Shown here: piece by piece, positions 35,221 to 45,786 of the stretch
Layout: each line of letters opens with the position of its first letter
Position numbering within the stretch: position 1 is the first letter of the stretch
Notes under the pieces: generated by a model
Told to the model about the DNA's origin: nothing
Databases searched by the model: none
Seen by the model: the letters and a program-made list of their open reading frames with translations, nothing else
NCBI GenBank assembly: GCA_021432605.1
Contig: MU271145.1
Coordinates: 3,100,001 to 3,164,000, forward strand
Length of the DNA: 64,000 bases
Origin: Coniochaeta sp. PMI_546
Taxonomy: Eukaryota > Ascomycota > Sordariomycetes > Coniochaetales > Coniochaetaceae
Direction: 5' to 3'
Program-made: the position numbers and the translations under genes

Positions 35221-38200
35221 TCACCGTCCATACGCACCGCTACCATCAGGTCCCCTGTCTGTATGTAACTCTGAAGGATCGCTGATACTCCTCTGCCTCT
35301 CGGTACGCTGCTCATCGCCCGAGCTGTCCTCATCGCTATCATCATCCTCATCCTCATCGCTATCATCAACCTTGACCTCAATCGGAGTCTGCACCCGAGC
35401 TCGTCCAGCAGCACGAGGGGGCACCTGCGGTGGCTGTACTACAAGCGACACTCCGCGTCCGTCATCCTCGTCAGCACTCTCCTCGCCAAAGACGATATGC
35501 CTCAGCACGCTCTTGTCGAAGAGACCAACAACCATGCTACGGTCGGCAAGACGGTAGTGGTGCGTCTCGAGAAGCGCCATGACATTTCGGAAGAGGTGTG
35601 GCTGGTGGAAACCAGGTGCTTTCTTGAGTTGCTTGATCTGCATGAGTTCATTGCGGGCGCGCCGATATAGTACCATATTGGCGAGATCGACCACGAGTTC
35701 CAGGATACGCTGGTTGGTTGGGTCAGGATCGAGATTAGCTCGTGGGAGTGGCCGACCGTTGTTTTCGGCCTCGAGGACCTTCATAAGCGATTCTGAACGT
35801 GGTCTGGATGGCACAGCTGGGATTGTTATGTTCTCGGTCTTCTGTGTGTCTGGGAGCAGGAGGGAGGAAACGGTTTCGTGCTTCCAGGGAGTTAAAGAGA
35901 AGAATTTGGACAAGTCTGTGGGGATGCAAAAGCCAAGAGACGTCCCGATGAAATTTGTGTTTGCATCCCACCCGTGCTCCGAGAGGATCTCGAGGCCGTG
36001 GACCGATCTCGAGATCAGTCCAAGAACAAAGAAGGCTGTCCCCCGCAAGCTCATGACCTCGTGCTCTTGTGCAATCTTGACGATCTGCTCGACAACGTCG
36101 CACGACTCGAGGAACGGAGCACCCAGCTCCATGGCGCCAACATTCCCGACGGCCCAAAGACATCCCTTGACCTTGACGATTGTCTCGGCATCTTCAGACT
36201 CCATGCCGTAATCGCGGATCGTCGCAGCAAACTCGTCAAAATGCCCCTTGTCCCGTAGCAGCTTGCACCCCTCCTGCGTGCGGGTTAACTCGCGGTAGAA
36301 GTGCGGAGGCACGTGGTTCTCGGCCTCAACCTCGCGTTCGTCTTCGAAGATGCTGATGCGGTTTGTATGGTCGTCTGTTTGGTCGCCAAAAGCGCGTGCT
36401 AGGCTGGCTTCGATGACGCTGACATATGCATCGTTGCGGCCCAGGAACCAATCGTCCATCTCGTTACTGATGTAATCCAAGCCGTCGAGATAGTGGTACC
36501 CGATGGAAGTCGACAGGAAGCGTAGCAGCAGTGGGGCTCCAATCTCCCCTAAGTGGTCTAATGCCGGTCGACACTCGACGATGTACTCGAGGTAGTCCTT
36601 TGTGTTGCAAGCCTTCTCCAAGATTTTAACTGCAGCGGCGCACACCTCCACCTCTGGATCGTATAACTGCGTCACCAGCAACTGAATGGCCCATTTCGAA
36701 TCGGTCATTCCCTGTCCATTAGTATGAGGACTGGGCCGCATCGCAAACTTCCTAAGCACGTCCGTAGCGTGTATTCGAATGTCTCTCGTGCCGGAACACA
36801 GAGCCTTCGAAAGCAGAACCCGGGGGTGGCCTACGCAGCTGAAGTCAAAGTTCGACAAGACCAGTTTGATGATATCGGGCCGCTGTTTGAGATCGATAAT
36901 GTGGTACAACATGTTATATATGCGCCACCTATCGAGCATCATAAGACCCCTCGGATCTCCGCTTAGGACACCAAGCATCGGGAAATAGCCGCCGCAAAGA
37001 GTGTCTGTGAGTCTGTCTTTCGAGAACATGGGGAACTGAGCGGTGAGACCACTGGTGGGATCACACTGGGCTAAGCACTCGGCGATCTGTCTCAGAAGCT
37101 TATGGTCCGACAAGTATCTGGTTCCTTCGGAAGTCTGGAGGAGAGTGTGCATTAGAGCACAGCCAACACGCACATACTTTTGTGAGTTTCTGCCGCTCCT
37201 GACCTCCGAAAACCTGTATTTGAAGGGGCGGTAGAAGCTCATAATCCTCTTCAAGAACTTGGAGGTTTTAGTGGCTTCATCCATTCGCTTGCCGTTCGTG
37301 AGGGGGCCCTCGATAATCTTGAGCACAATGTCCCACTTCCACTTGGCAAAGTTGGAACTTGCTAACACTCCGGATTCGAGAACAAGCTGACGGAAACTCG
37401 CTTCGTCATAGTTCGCCGAGGCATTCAACCTTGGTTGCTCCTCGATGGATCCCAGTTCCATGTTATGGCTAGACACAGTAGACGGCGTAAAACTGGAGGG
37501 CGAGGACAGGAATAACGTCCGACTGACCCGGCTAATCTGATAGATCACCCCGGTCGCGACGTTGTGAGCATCGTCCTTCATGTTGGCCGCAGCAGCGAAG
37601 AGCTCCGGCAATAGTTGAAGCTCTGTGCTCCAAGATGGAGGCAACAGGCGGCTGGCAAGCTTCAGTACCTCGCCTATAACTAGTGTCGATTTCCGCTCAA
37701 GGGACTCGTTGTCGGTCTCTTTCGTAAGGCGCAGCAGTGTAGGAACCAGACCACATCTGACAAAAACAGCCAGCAACAGCGCAGTGTAGTGTTCGACAAA
37801 GTTCTGCTCGCCTCCATCATCCTCAACATCGGTGTGCTGACTTCTCGTGTGGCTACTTTCGAGATTTGCGACCCGGCCATAAGTCGTCAGCCGTCGACCG
37901 GCAAGGAAGGGACCGGCCCAAGAGGGCGACTTGATGCGCAAGAGGGAGCATATGAGCTCAATGATTGTGTCCCTTATATGAGCATTTGGTATCGAGAGGC
38001 TGGTGATGAGCGATCTGATAGCTCGGAAGTCGAACATGGCCAGGCTCATCAGACCGGACCATGACTTCATAGCCGTAGCGATAGCCTTGGCGTTTTGTTT
38101 CAGGGCCTTCTCAGTGGATGAGAACACATCGGTAAAGGTAGTGAAGAGGACCTCGAGTTCAAAGCCTGCTCGTAGATACTTTCGTCGTCTAGGTGCATCT

Positions 38201-39512
38201 AGCAGGAACAGGAACGCTGCTGTCAGGCTTTCGGAGGCCTTGTAGGCTCCATCAGCCAATGCTTCGGAAAGCGGGCCCAGTCCTCCGGACGATATCAGGA
38301 GCCGAGGGTCTCGGACGAGAATCTCGGCCAGAGTTTCTAAACATATGGGACGTAAGCGCTCCTCAGGAGCCTCGGCGACAGCAGCAATCGTCCTCACGAC
38401 TGCGCGTGAGAGCTCGCGAACTCCGTCTTTGACATCGATAAAAGCACGCACAAACTTGAGGGCTTGTTCACGCTCTACATCCGCCTTGCTGTCCTTAATC
38501 AGAGACCTGAACCGATTAGCATAGAGCTGCGAGTGGGTAGTCTACCGACAGAGGAAGACTGAGACGAGGAAAAGACTTACCATGTGACCAAGTAATCAGT
38601 ATTGAGCCCTCGAATTTTCTTTAGCGACGCCACATCTGATATGGCATAGCGAATCATACGGTATCCAGAGGCCACCACTTCTCTACTATCACTCAGGAGC
38701 ATCACTTGCATCCTTAGCCCGAACACGGACCAGACCAAGTCGTACTTCAGGGTGGGATGACGCTTGAAGAGTTCGACCAAGCTGTTGGCTCTTGACACAT
38801 AGTATTCCGGCATCATTCCGTCAACTTCGAGGGCCTGCAACAGCTCGGTGAGCGCGAAGGTCGGGGACTCTGTTGGCTCGTCGAAGTCTGAGCCGGCTCC
38901 GCTTCTGGAGGCACTGTGTGGCGAGCGCATGCCGTTGTTGCCTTGGAAGATGGACTCGGCAGTCCTTGTTCTCGTTGGCGTTGTGGGCGCAACGCGTGTT
39001 CGCTGCGCATCGGAAATCTTGTTTCGAAGCTCTCTGATTCTTTGGTTGGACGAGTTCAGCTCGGCCTCCACCCTCTGCCGCTGCTCCTTAGTCTGCTTCG
39101 CCTTCTTGGTATTCAGAGCCTCCAGCATATTCTCGCTACCCTCCTTGATCTTCATCTCGCGGCTGAGCGCGTCGCGCAGGGCTGAGAGGGTCTGCTCTGC
39201 TACAGAAACGTCATCCTCGTCCACCTTCTCCATGGCGACGACATCTGCTCTCGAGCCTGCCCTCGGCGGCAGCATCTGGCTGCGCAAATCGACACTAAAG
39301 GCGCCCGGAGCTGGAGACGGGTTGAGCGAGGAGCCGCGGGGAGCGAAGCTGAGGCCGGAGGCCGAGAGATTCCGGCCTCCATCGGCGGAAACCCTAGGTG
39401 GTGCCAGGCCATCACGCTCAAAACTGGTTCGCGAATTCGACGAGGTCTGGGACGTGAAGGATTTCTGGGGCACGGCCGAGGCGCTCAGCATGGTGGCGGG
39501 AGGGCCAGCCAT
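35221..39512 (-). CDS. Rictor-type TORC2 subunit (TSC11/Ste16/AVO3 homologue)
   Basis: Two exons, 39512-38581 and 38506-35221, joined TG|G, 1405 aa. Rictor is the scaffold that defines TOR complex 2, which phosphorylates AGC kinases and controls actin, sphingolipid and stress signalling at the plasma membrane. Seen: Ser/Pro-rich N-terminus, a coiled-coil HR1-like segment (AEQTLSALRDALSREMKIKEG onward), then a long helical-repeat array with Rictor N-terminal (LIKDSKADVEREQALKFVRAF), middle (SEVRSGRNSQKYVRVGCALM) and V domains (GCLWAVGNVGAMELGAPFLE; SLRGTAFFVLGLISRS). The tail is acidic and Ser-rich. First ATG in frame is 39512 (MAGPPATMLSAS). Intron 1 has a GCTAATC branch and TTCAG acceptor. 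Confidence 0.93.
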
Positions 39513-40650
39513 TTGTCCTCGGCACGGGACAGCGCTGTCAAGACGGACATCCGTGTTGGTGCTATCGAGCGGTGCGCATCGGATCACGTCTCCAGCGGAG
39601 AGATCGGGTGGTCGTCGTTCAAGGCCGGAATGGAGACGATGCTAGTTGTAGAAGAAGGCCTGGTCCGTTGGCGGGCTCGGCGCTTTACAGATCAGTCTGA
39701 GACAAGGCTGAGCGATTACCAGCAGCAGACAGGCTGCATGGGGGTTAATAAGGTAGGTTCAGGGTTGTCAGGGACTCGGGGTCTAGGCTGGGGAGGTAAT
39801 ACAAGACAGGACGTTGCAAGCTTGTTCGCTTAGCACGCGGAAAAGTAATTTGACGTCGTTAGAATCTTAGTGAACTGTCAGTTCATGAAGATAATGGCCG
39901 GTAGATGGATCGTCGAAGACTACCACGTGGGCCAGCCGTGCAGCTGCTGTGTAAATGCGGGTGGGTTTTCAGGAGCTCCTGGATATGAGATCGTCATGTC
40001 AATCAATGGAATTGGATTATTGGGTTGGAATCCAAGTGAAACTGGACTCGATGCACGTGCAGTTGTTGCCGACTGTCACACTCGACTATTAATCAGGAAA
40101 AGTGTACCTTCACGAACATACATTTTCAGTTGGTACATAGAACTCTATCTAGCATGGGCCATTTTCACTGGATACCTTACATTACCGCACATTGCAGATG
40201 CTGAAGTTGCAATCACCAAAACAGACGCAATGCCGTGACACAGAAGGCAGGAGACCAGTCCCGAGTGCTAGATCCTGCTGTTCATCTTGCGAACGATGGA
40301 GACTTATGGAACAGTTCGTACGTGTACATGTACTGGATGTCTACCTAGGTACCTAGCTACTTACTTCTTGCTATCGAATTTGCTGGCGTTAAACCCCGCA
40401 GTCACCGAGGCGGAGCCGTCTGTTGGAGTCTGCTTCTGTATGCTGCCCGGAGCTTTGCTAAATTCAACCCTGACGAATTTTATTGTGCCCAATTTCGACT
40501 GGCACTGTAAATGATCAAGTCTGCTCTGACGGACCAGTGCCTGTCAGTCTGACAAGACAAAGACAGAACACCGGTAAAATGAAAGAGGGGCGGTCGCGGT
40601 GTTCTGAGTTGGCTTACAATCTACCTCCACGGAGGCTTGAATAAAGGCTG

Positions 40651-40664
40651 TCGGCGGGTTCCGA
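40651..40664. promoter_or_regulatory. UaY-type purine activator site TCGG-N6-CCGA
   Basis: TCGGCGGGTTCCGA is an exact match to the published Aspergillus UaY (Neurospora PCO-1) binding site TCGG-N6-CCGA. UaY is the Zn2Cys6 activator of purine-catabolism genes, including urate oxidase. The site lies about 370 bp before the urate oxidase ATG. Confidence 0.75.
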
Positions 40665-40784
40665 CAACGAGAAGAACAGCAAAAGCTCCTCCGCTAGCAC
40701 AGTGCATGTCCCCGCCCGGCCCTAGCCTCGACCGGCTGCAGGCGGCAGGCGGGACACCGCGCCATCCAGCTACCGTGAGCCGAA

Positions 40785-40790
40785 CTTATC
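40785..40790 (-). promoter_or_regulatory. GATA-factor site (GATAAG)
   Basis: CTTATC on the plus strand, GATAAG on the minus, about 250 bp before the urate oxidase start. AreA/NIT2 GATA factors activate nitrogen-catabolism genes on poor nitrogen. The motif is short, so it is only suggestive. Confidence 0.4.
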
Positions 40791-40856
40791 AGGCGCCTTC
40801 CGTCCTTGATCGTCCGTTGTGAGCGCTCTTAAGCTTCTCACTTCGACAAGCCCAGC

Positions 40857-40864
40857 TATAAATA
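40857..40864 (+). promoter_or_regulatory. TATA box of urate oxidase gene
   Basis: TATAAATA about 175 bp upstream of the ATG, followed by a CT-rich stretch as in strongly regulated fungal promoters. Confidence 0.6.
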
Positions 40865-41035
40865 AGCTCCATTGACCCACGTCTCTTCCTGTCATTCACG
40901 TTTTCTGTCTGTGTCCTTCGTCTCAACTCGTGCCCTGTGTAATAGTCATTGCATCTCCTCCAGCTCATCACAGGCTAACATCAAGCAAAATTTCAAGTGA
41001 ACATACCTACCTTAGCCTACCTATCACGTTTAACC

Positions 41036-41989
41036 ATGCCTACCCTTGCATCTGCCCGCTACGGAAAGGACAATGTCCGTGTCTACAAGGTCCACCGGGA
41101 TCAGGAGACGGGAGTCCAGTCGGTCACTGAGATGACTGTATGCTGCTTACTCGAAGGAGCCATTGAGACGTCATACACTAAGGCAGACAACAGCGTCGTC
41201 GTTGCCACCGACTCTATCAAGAACACAATCTATATTAAAGCCAAGGAGCATCCGGTCAACCCACCAGAACTCTACGCTAGCATTCTTGGCCAGCACTTCC
41301 TGGACACGTACCCTCACATCTCTGTTGCAAACGTGAATGTCATAGTTCATCGCTGGACGCGTATGGAGATTGACGGCAAGCCGCACCCGCACAGCTTCTT
41401 CCGGGACGGTCAAGAGACTCGAAACGTCGAAGCTGTCATCCGACGGGACGGCATCACTATCAAGAGCGGCATCGTCGGCTTGACAGTGCTCAAGAGCACC
41501 GGATCGGCTTTCCACGGCTTCGTGAGGGATGAGTTCACTACCCTCGCAGAGACCTGGGACCGCATCCTGTCGACTGATGTCGATTGCGGCTGGACCTGGA
41601 AGAAGTTCTCCAACGTGGCAGCAGTGCAAGATGGCGTCGAGCGCTTTGACAAGGCTTGGGAGGCTGCGAGGAACATCACCATGAAGACCTTTGCTTTGGA
41701 AGACAGTCCGTCCGTGCAGGCCACCATGTACAAGATGTGCGAGCAGATCCTGGAGGCGGCACCTGAGACGGAATTGACCAACTACTCGCTGCCTAACAAG
41801 CACTACTTTGAGATCGGTGAGTCTATACCACTCCTAGTCCTACAATATGTATGTACGGCCGCGAGACTAATACAGGTAATAGACTTGAGCTGGCACAAGG
41901 GCCTGAAGAACACTGGCAAGGATGCCGAGGTGTACGCTCCTCAGTCAGGACCCAACGGCCTGATCAAGTGCGAGGTCAGCCGTTCCTAG
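41036..41989 (+). CDS. Urate oxidase (uricase), lacking a canonical PTS1
   Basis: Two exons, 41036-41816 and 41883-41989 (EI|DLSWHKG junction), 295 aa. The cofactor-free enzyme oxidises urate to 5-hydroxyisourate in purine catabolism, normally in peroxisomes. Family blocks: YGKDNVRVYKVHRDQETG, SYTKADNSVVVATDSIKNT, HRWTRMEIDGKPHPHSF, GLTVLKSTGSAFHGF, TWDRILSTDVDCGW, SVQATMYKMCEQIL and LPNKHYFEIDLSWHKG, covering the tunnelling-fold domains and catalytic residues. The Aspergillus flavus enzyme ends GRSSLKSKL with the SKL targeting signal; here the protein ends VSRS and a TAG follows, so the last six or so residues are missing. The promoter carries a UaY-type site. Convergent with the L13 gene. 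Confidence 0.95.
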   Translation: MPTLASARYGKDNVRVYKVHRDQETGVQSVTEMTVCCLLEGAIETSYTKADNSVVVATDSIKNTIYIKAKEHPVNPPELYASILGQHFLDTYPHISVANVNVIVHRWTRMEIDGKPHPHSFFRDGQETRNVEAVIRRDGITIKSGIVGLTVLKSTGSAFHGFVRDEFTTLAETWDRILSTDVDCGWTWKKFSNVAAVQDGVERFDKAWEAARNITMKTFALEDSPSVQATMYKMCEQILEAAPETELTNYSLPNKHYFEIGESIPLLVLQYVCTAARLIQVIDLSWHKGLKNTGKDAEVYAPQSGPNGLIKCEVSRS

Positions 41990-42441
41990 GAGTCGAGCCT
42001 GAAAGTGCAATCTGTTGGCTGCCACGAATTTTGGCATCATGAGACATGTGAGAAACGGCGCTTTTGGGAATTTCGGATTTGCATCACTTGAGAGCATCTT
42101 GATACCAATAGAGATAATAACATACAACCTCTGGTCATTTGAACTGTTCTGTCTTCAACAGCTCCGACAATGCTGTTGCTGCGTCGGTTATGTATTTGGT
42201 GGATCATAGACCTTTGGTAATGTTGGGGAATATTCTATGACAAGGCATGTAGACTAGTAGACAAGTAAGATCATTATACACGCCAGCTCGTTGCTAGCTT
42301 TTATACATACCCTCTACCGCCTGAGCTGTGCCCGAGGGAGAGAACTGGCCTTGAGCGCTCTCATTTCACTCGGTAGACAAAATGACCCTCCTCTGGCAGA
42401 GCTCCGTCGCCTCTCCTTGCAAAATCATCACGCCGCCTGTA
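41990..42441. other. Convergent spacer, urate oxidase and L13
   Basis: 452 bp holding both 3' UTRs. The first codons after the urate oxidase TAG read E-S-S-L-K in frame, resembling part of the lost tail. No other element seen. Confidence 0.5.
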
Positions 42442-43058
42442 CTATAATCTTTGCCTGTCCCCTTCCCTCACGACTTTTGCCATCGCCTCCCACCCAGGCG
42501 TCCCAACGACCTTGCCCCCAAACCGCACAATATTCTGCTTGTAAGGATGCGCCTCGCCCTCAAAGGCCTTCAGCCGCGCCAACCTCTTGTCCCTCAACCG
42601 GTTTTTAGGAAGCATGCCGCTGACCGCCTTCCTCAACACTTCAGCACCGCCGTGCTTGGCCATCAGTACATCCATCGTAACGCTCCGTAGCGACCCGGGC
42701 CGGGTGTTATGGCGGTAGTACGTCTTGCGGTACTTCTTCATGCCCGTCGTGTACAAACCCGCGCAGTTGGTGACGACGACGTAGTCGCCGCAGTCGGTCG
42801 AGGGGTCCCAGGTCGGCTTGTGCTTGCCCATGAGCAGCATGGCGATGCGGCTGGCCAGGCGGCCGAGGGATGGGGGTGTTATGGCTTCTGGAGGAGATTT
42901 GATCGTGCTGAGGGTCGGATGAGGTGTAATGGCGGAGACGTGGTGCCATACTCTTGAGTAGGCTAGGCGGGTCTGGGAGAAAGACGCATCAGACTGACCA
43001 TCATGCAGCTTGAAGAATGGGGAAGAGAGATCCTTACCAGGCCGACTGTTTGTGACAT
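42442..43058 (-). CDS. MRPL23: Mitochondrial 54S ribosomal protein L13 (uL13m, MRPL23)
   Basis: Two exons, 43058-43038 (MSQTVGL) and 42972-42442, phase 0, 183 aa. A bacterial-type L13 located on the solvent side of the mitochondrial large subunit, early in its assembly. Family features: HVSAITPHPTLSTI near the start, RLASRIAMLLMGKHKPTW, GDYVVVTNC, the signature KKYRKTYYRHNTRPGSLR, GMLPKNRLRDKRLARLKAFEG and HPYKQN. The short first exon followed by an intron within the first ten codons is common in fungi. It lies divergent to CCS1 with 523 bp between coding starts. Confidence 0.93.
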
Positions 43059-43581
43059 GTTGACGGAAGGCCGAGTGGGAACCAGTCCCTCATCTACCGG
43101 CCTCGAAAGGTAAGCGCACTGCTGGCCTTGAAGCGGAGGAGCAACTTGGCAAATGGCAAGATGAGATGGCAGTGACCGGGGCTGCTGGAGATCGTCGTGC
43201 GATTTGTCGTGATGCTAAACTCGGGAGGTCGCGGAGAATCGTAAAATTTCAGCGCGTGACTAGACACGTGACCGTGATCCTGGACAGTACTGCTCGTAGC
43301 GGGATCGCATCCTGAAAGTGGAGAGTTCCACACTCACATCATCAACCGGAGCGATTTCAAAGCAATTGAAGCGGTTGTGCACCACCAGTAAGTGAAGCCC
43401 GAACCGCGATATCAGGTCCTGTGGTCTCTTCTTCTGTCCCTCAACCCACTCATCCTCCATGCGTCGTCTTTGCAGGCAATACACCATCGGTATCACTTCC
43501 GTTTGCCTTTTTGCCAGTGCAGGTACATATTCCTACTACATATTACAACGCCGCAACTCTGAACATTACCATCAAGGCAAG
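43059..43581. promoter_or_regulatory. Shared divergent promoter of MRPL23 and CCS1
   Basis: 523 bp between the two chosen starts. It includes an upstream ATG at 43459 in frame with CCS1, which could extend that protein by 41 residues. Confidence 0.5.
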
Positions 43582-44944
43582 ATGACAGTCGACACTCCAT
43601 TCCAGGTAATGCATAGCATGTTCTCTGTCTCTCTCGTTTACATACGATTACTTTCCATTACAATACAAGACACGTGCAAGCGCCAAGGGGGGGAAATGTT
43701 TCTGCCTGTTTTAACGAGACAATGAGCCCTTCCTGAGACCATATGGCTGATGGGACGAAACATGAAACAGACGGTGTTCGCCGTGCCCATGACATGTGAG
43801 AGCTGCGTCAAGGACGTTTCAGGCGCTCTCCACCAACTCAAGGGCATCACCAAGGTCGAAGCCAACTTACAGGACCAGCTGGTGTCGATAGAAGGCACAG
43901 GTATGGAGTCCCCGATGCTTCATCGTTCAACCCTCCACATCACATCTTGCGTTTTGTGCTGCCGTGTTGCTGGCCAGTGGTCTGTGATGCATTCAAGATG
44001 TAAGGATGACGGAGCTGATGTTTGACTTTGACGGTATACAGCACCACCTTCTGCGATAGTTGAGGCTATCCAGTCAACCGGGAGGGACGCGATCCTGCGC
44101 GGATCTGGATCATCAAACAGTAGGTACTTAATGTCTCTTTCATGTCTGCCCCTTGTGCCCCCTCACGGCTGTGTTTGCAAGGCTGTGTTCCTTTACCGTG
44201 TGGTCCATAACAACTTCATACCTTAACTTCTGTTGTTGTCGTTCTCGGCCTTGGCAGGCTATAAGGCCAGCCCCTATGCAAGGTAGGCAGATGTCACTAG
44301 ACACAACACGAAGATGCAAGCTGGAATGGACTTGGATAATCATTTAGGATGAGCACTATCACCGTTCCTACTTTTAACAATCTCTCAATGCAGGCGCTGC
44401 CGTGAGTATCCTGGAGACATTCCACAGAAAGGATGAGGAACAACCGCAAGCCCACAGCCATCGTGAAGATGACCATGAACACGACCGCGATGTCCGGGGC
44501 CTCGCTCGAATGGTCCAGGTTAGCCCGGAGGTAACACTAGTGGACCTCGCGCTGCGCGGCGTCGCCCCCGGGACCTACCGGGCAACAATCCGAGAATACG
44601 GCAACCTGGCGGAGGGAGCTACATCTACGGGGCCAGTGTGGCGTGGTGAAAAGTCCGGGAGCATTCCCCGGGGCGCTCTGGGCACCGTCGTGGTCGGAGG
44701 GAACCGTAGGGGAAACGCATTTTTAGAAAGCCCTTTGAAGGTCTGGGAGATCATAGGCCGTGCCATGGTCGTGTCGCGGCAGGACGAGCGTGACGGGGAA
44801 CCGCTGGCAAATGATGAGGACACAGTTGTTGGTGTGATTGCAAGGAGCGCAGGAGTGTGGGACAATGATAAGACGGTCTGTTCCTGCACGGGCAAGACGC
44901 TTTGGGAGGAGCGGAAAGATGAGGTCAAGAAGGGCATGCTCTGA
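43582..44944 (+). CDS. CCS1: Copper chaperone for superoxide dismutase (CCS1)
   Basis: Four exons, 43582-43605 (MTVDTPFQ), 43771-43900, 44042-44119 and 44394-44944, phases consistent, 260 aa. Ccs1 delivers copper to Sod1 and oxidises its disulphide, in the cytosol and mitochondrial intermembrane space. Domain I is an Atx1-like HMA fold with the metal site M15-T-C17-E-S-C20; domain II is SOD-like (VTLVDLALRGVAPG, REYGNL, RGALGTVVVG, WEIIGRAMVV, GVIARSAGVWDN); domain III has the essential C240-S-C242 motif. Introns are long for this window (165, 141 and 274 nt). An in-frame ATG at 43459 would add MRRLCRQYTIGITSVCLFAS and more, a possible targeting or membrane segment; 43582 was preferred because homologues start there. 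Confidence 0.92.
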
Positions 44945-45412
44945 ACAACCTATCACTAGTATGTTCATTACCCTGGTGGTAGTACAAGGACAATACCAGA
45001 CGTGTGTTTCGTTGTCGACCCTGCCATCCACATTATCCGCGGCACGAGATTGTTGCCTGGACGCATGGAACAACGAGTACTGTACTTGGAAACTTTTCTC
45101 TGGCTTGTGGCTGAGCACCATGTCGCGATCATTAAAGGAGGAGTATAGCTGCTCGCTGGGCTCATTGCCAATGGCCTAGGAAGCGGGGCTATAGATGATG
45201 AAGTCCTCGAGTCATCTACCCCTCGAGAATATCCAGAACAACAGGTGACGCAGAGCATAGTGTGGCTCGGTAGACCTGGGGAAGTGGGAAGATTGACGCC
45301 CCATCACCAACGGGGTTGTGAAACGTCCCCGTGCTCTCCAGCACACGATATTTGTTTGACGAGGATCACATGCAAGATAAGATATTTCAGGACTTCGTAG
45401 TTTTGCTGCCTC

Positions 45413-45786
45413 TCATGTTGACCCATGCCTACCACTCAAGGTAGATAGGAATGGGCCATAGATAGTGACAGGCCCATTCACCCACGAGTTTGCAGAGTGA
45501 GCCCAGTCGGTCGAAGACGGAGACCTGGGCGTGTAGTCGAAGGCGGGCGCCGATGATGAGATGTCGGAATCATGCAAAGGCTTTTGTTGGTTCCCATTGA
45601 GCGGACTTCGTCCTGGAGTGGCATGAGGTAGGAAGGGATCATGACCCTGGGATGCTCCGCTGAGCCTCAATGCTCAAGGAGGAAGGGATATTCTGGTAAT
45701 ATTTCACCACCACTTCGTTCAGTCTGGGAAGGGAACAGTGCGCCTGAGTCCTCGACAAGGGCTTGCATCGAGGGCGGTGTATCTTG
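45413..45786 (-). pseudogene. Possible gene relic with a frameshift
   Basis: Frame 1 (45786-45667) reads QDTPPSMQALVEDSGALFPS ... EYPFLLEH then TGA. A second frame overlapping its last bases (45670-45413) reads LRLSGASQGHDPFLPHATPG ... SANSWVNGPVTIYGPFL then TGA. Both have coding-like composition, and a single-base change at the junction would join them. A good acceptor (GGCCCCGCCCTAG) precedes frame 1. They may be C-terminal exons of a lost or unsolved gene; no family is recognised and no start was found. Confidence 0.3.

Larger units (their letters stand above)
39513..41035. promoter_or_regulatory. Divergent promoter region, Rictor and urate oxidase
   Basis: 1.52 kb between the two ATGs. 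The urate oxidase side holds a UaY-type palindrome, a GATA site and a TATA box (separate entries). A CTACCTAGGTACCTAGCTAC repeat-like stretch lies at 40342-40361. No gene recognised. Confidence 0.6.

Noticed and set aside
39513-39587. Extension of Rictor to 39587
   Set aside because: The frame opens there with GTG; the first ATG is 39512.
38848-39645. 265-codon plus-strand frame over Rictor exon 1
   Set aside because: Antisense shadow of a real exon with Ser/Arg-rich composition.
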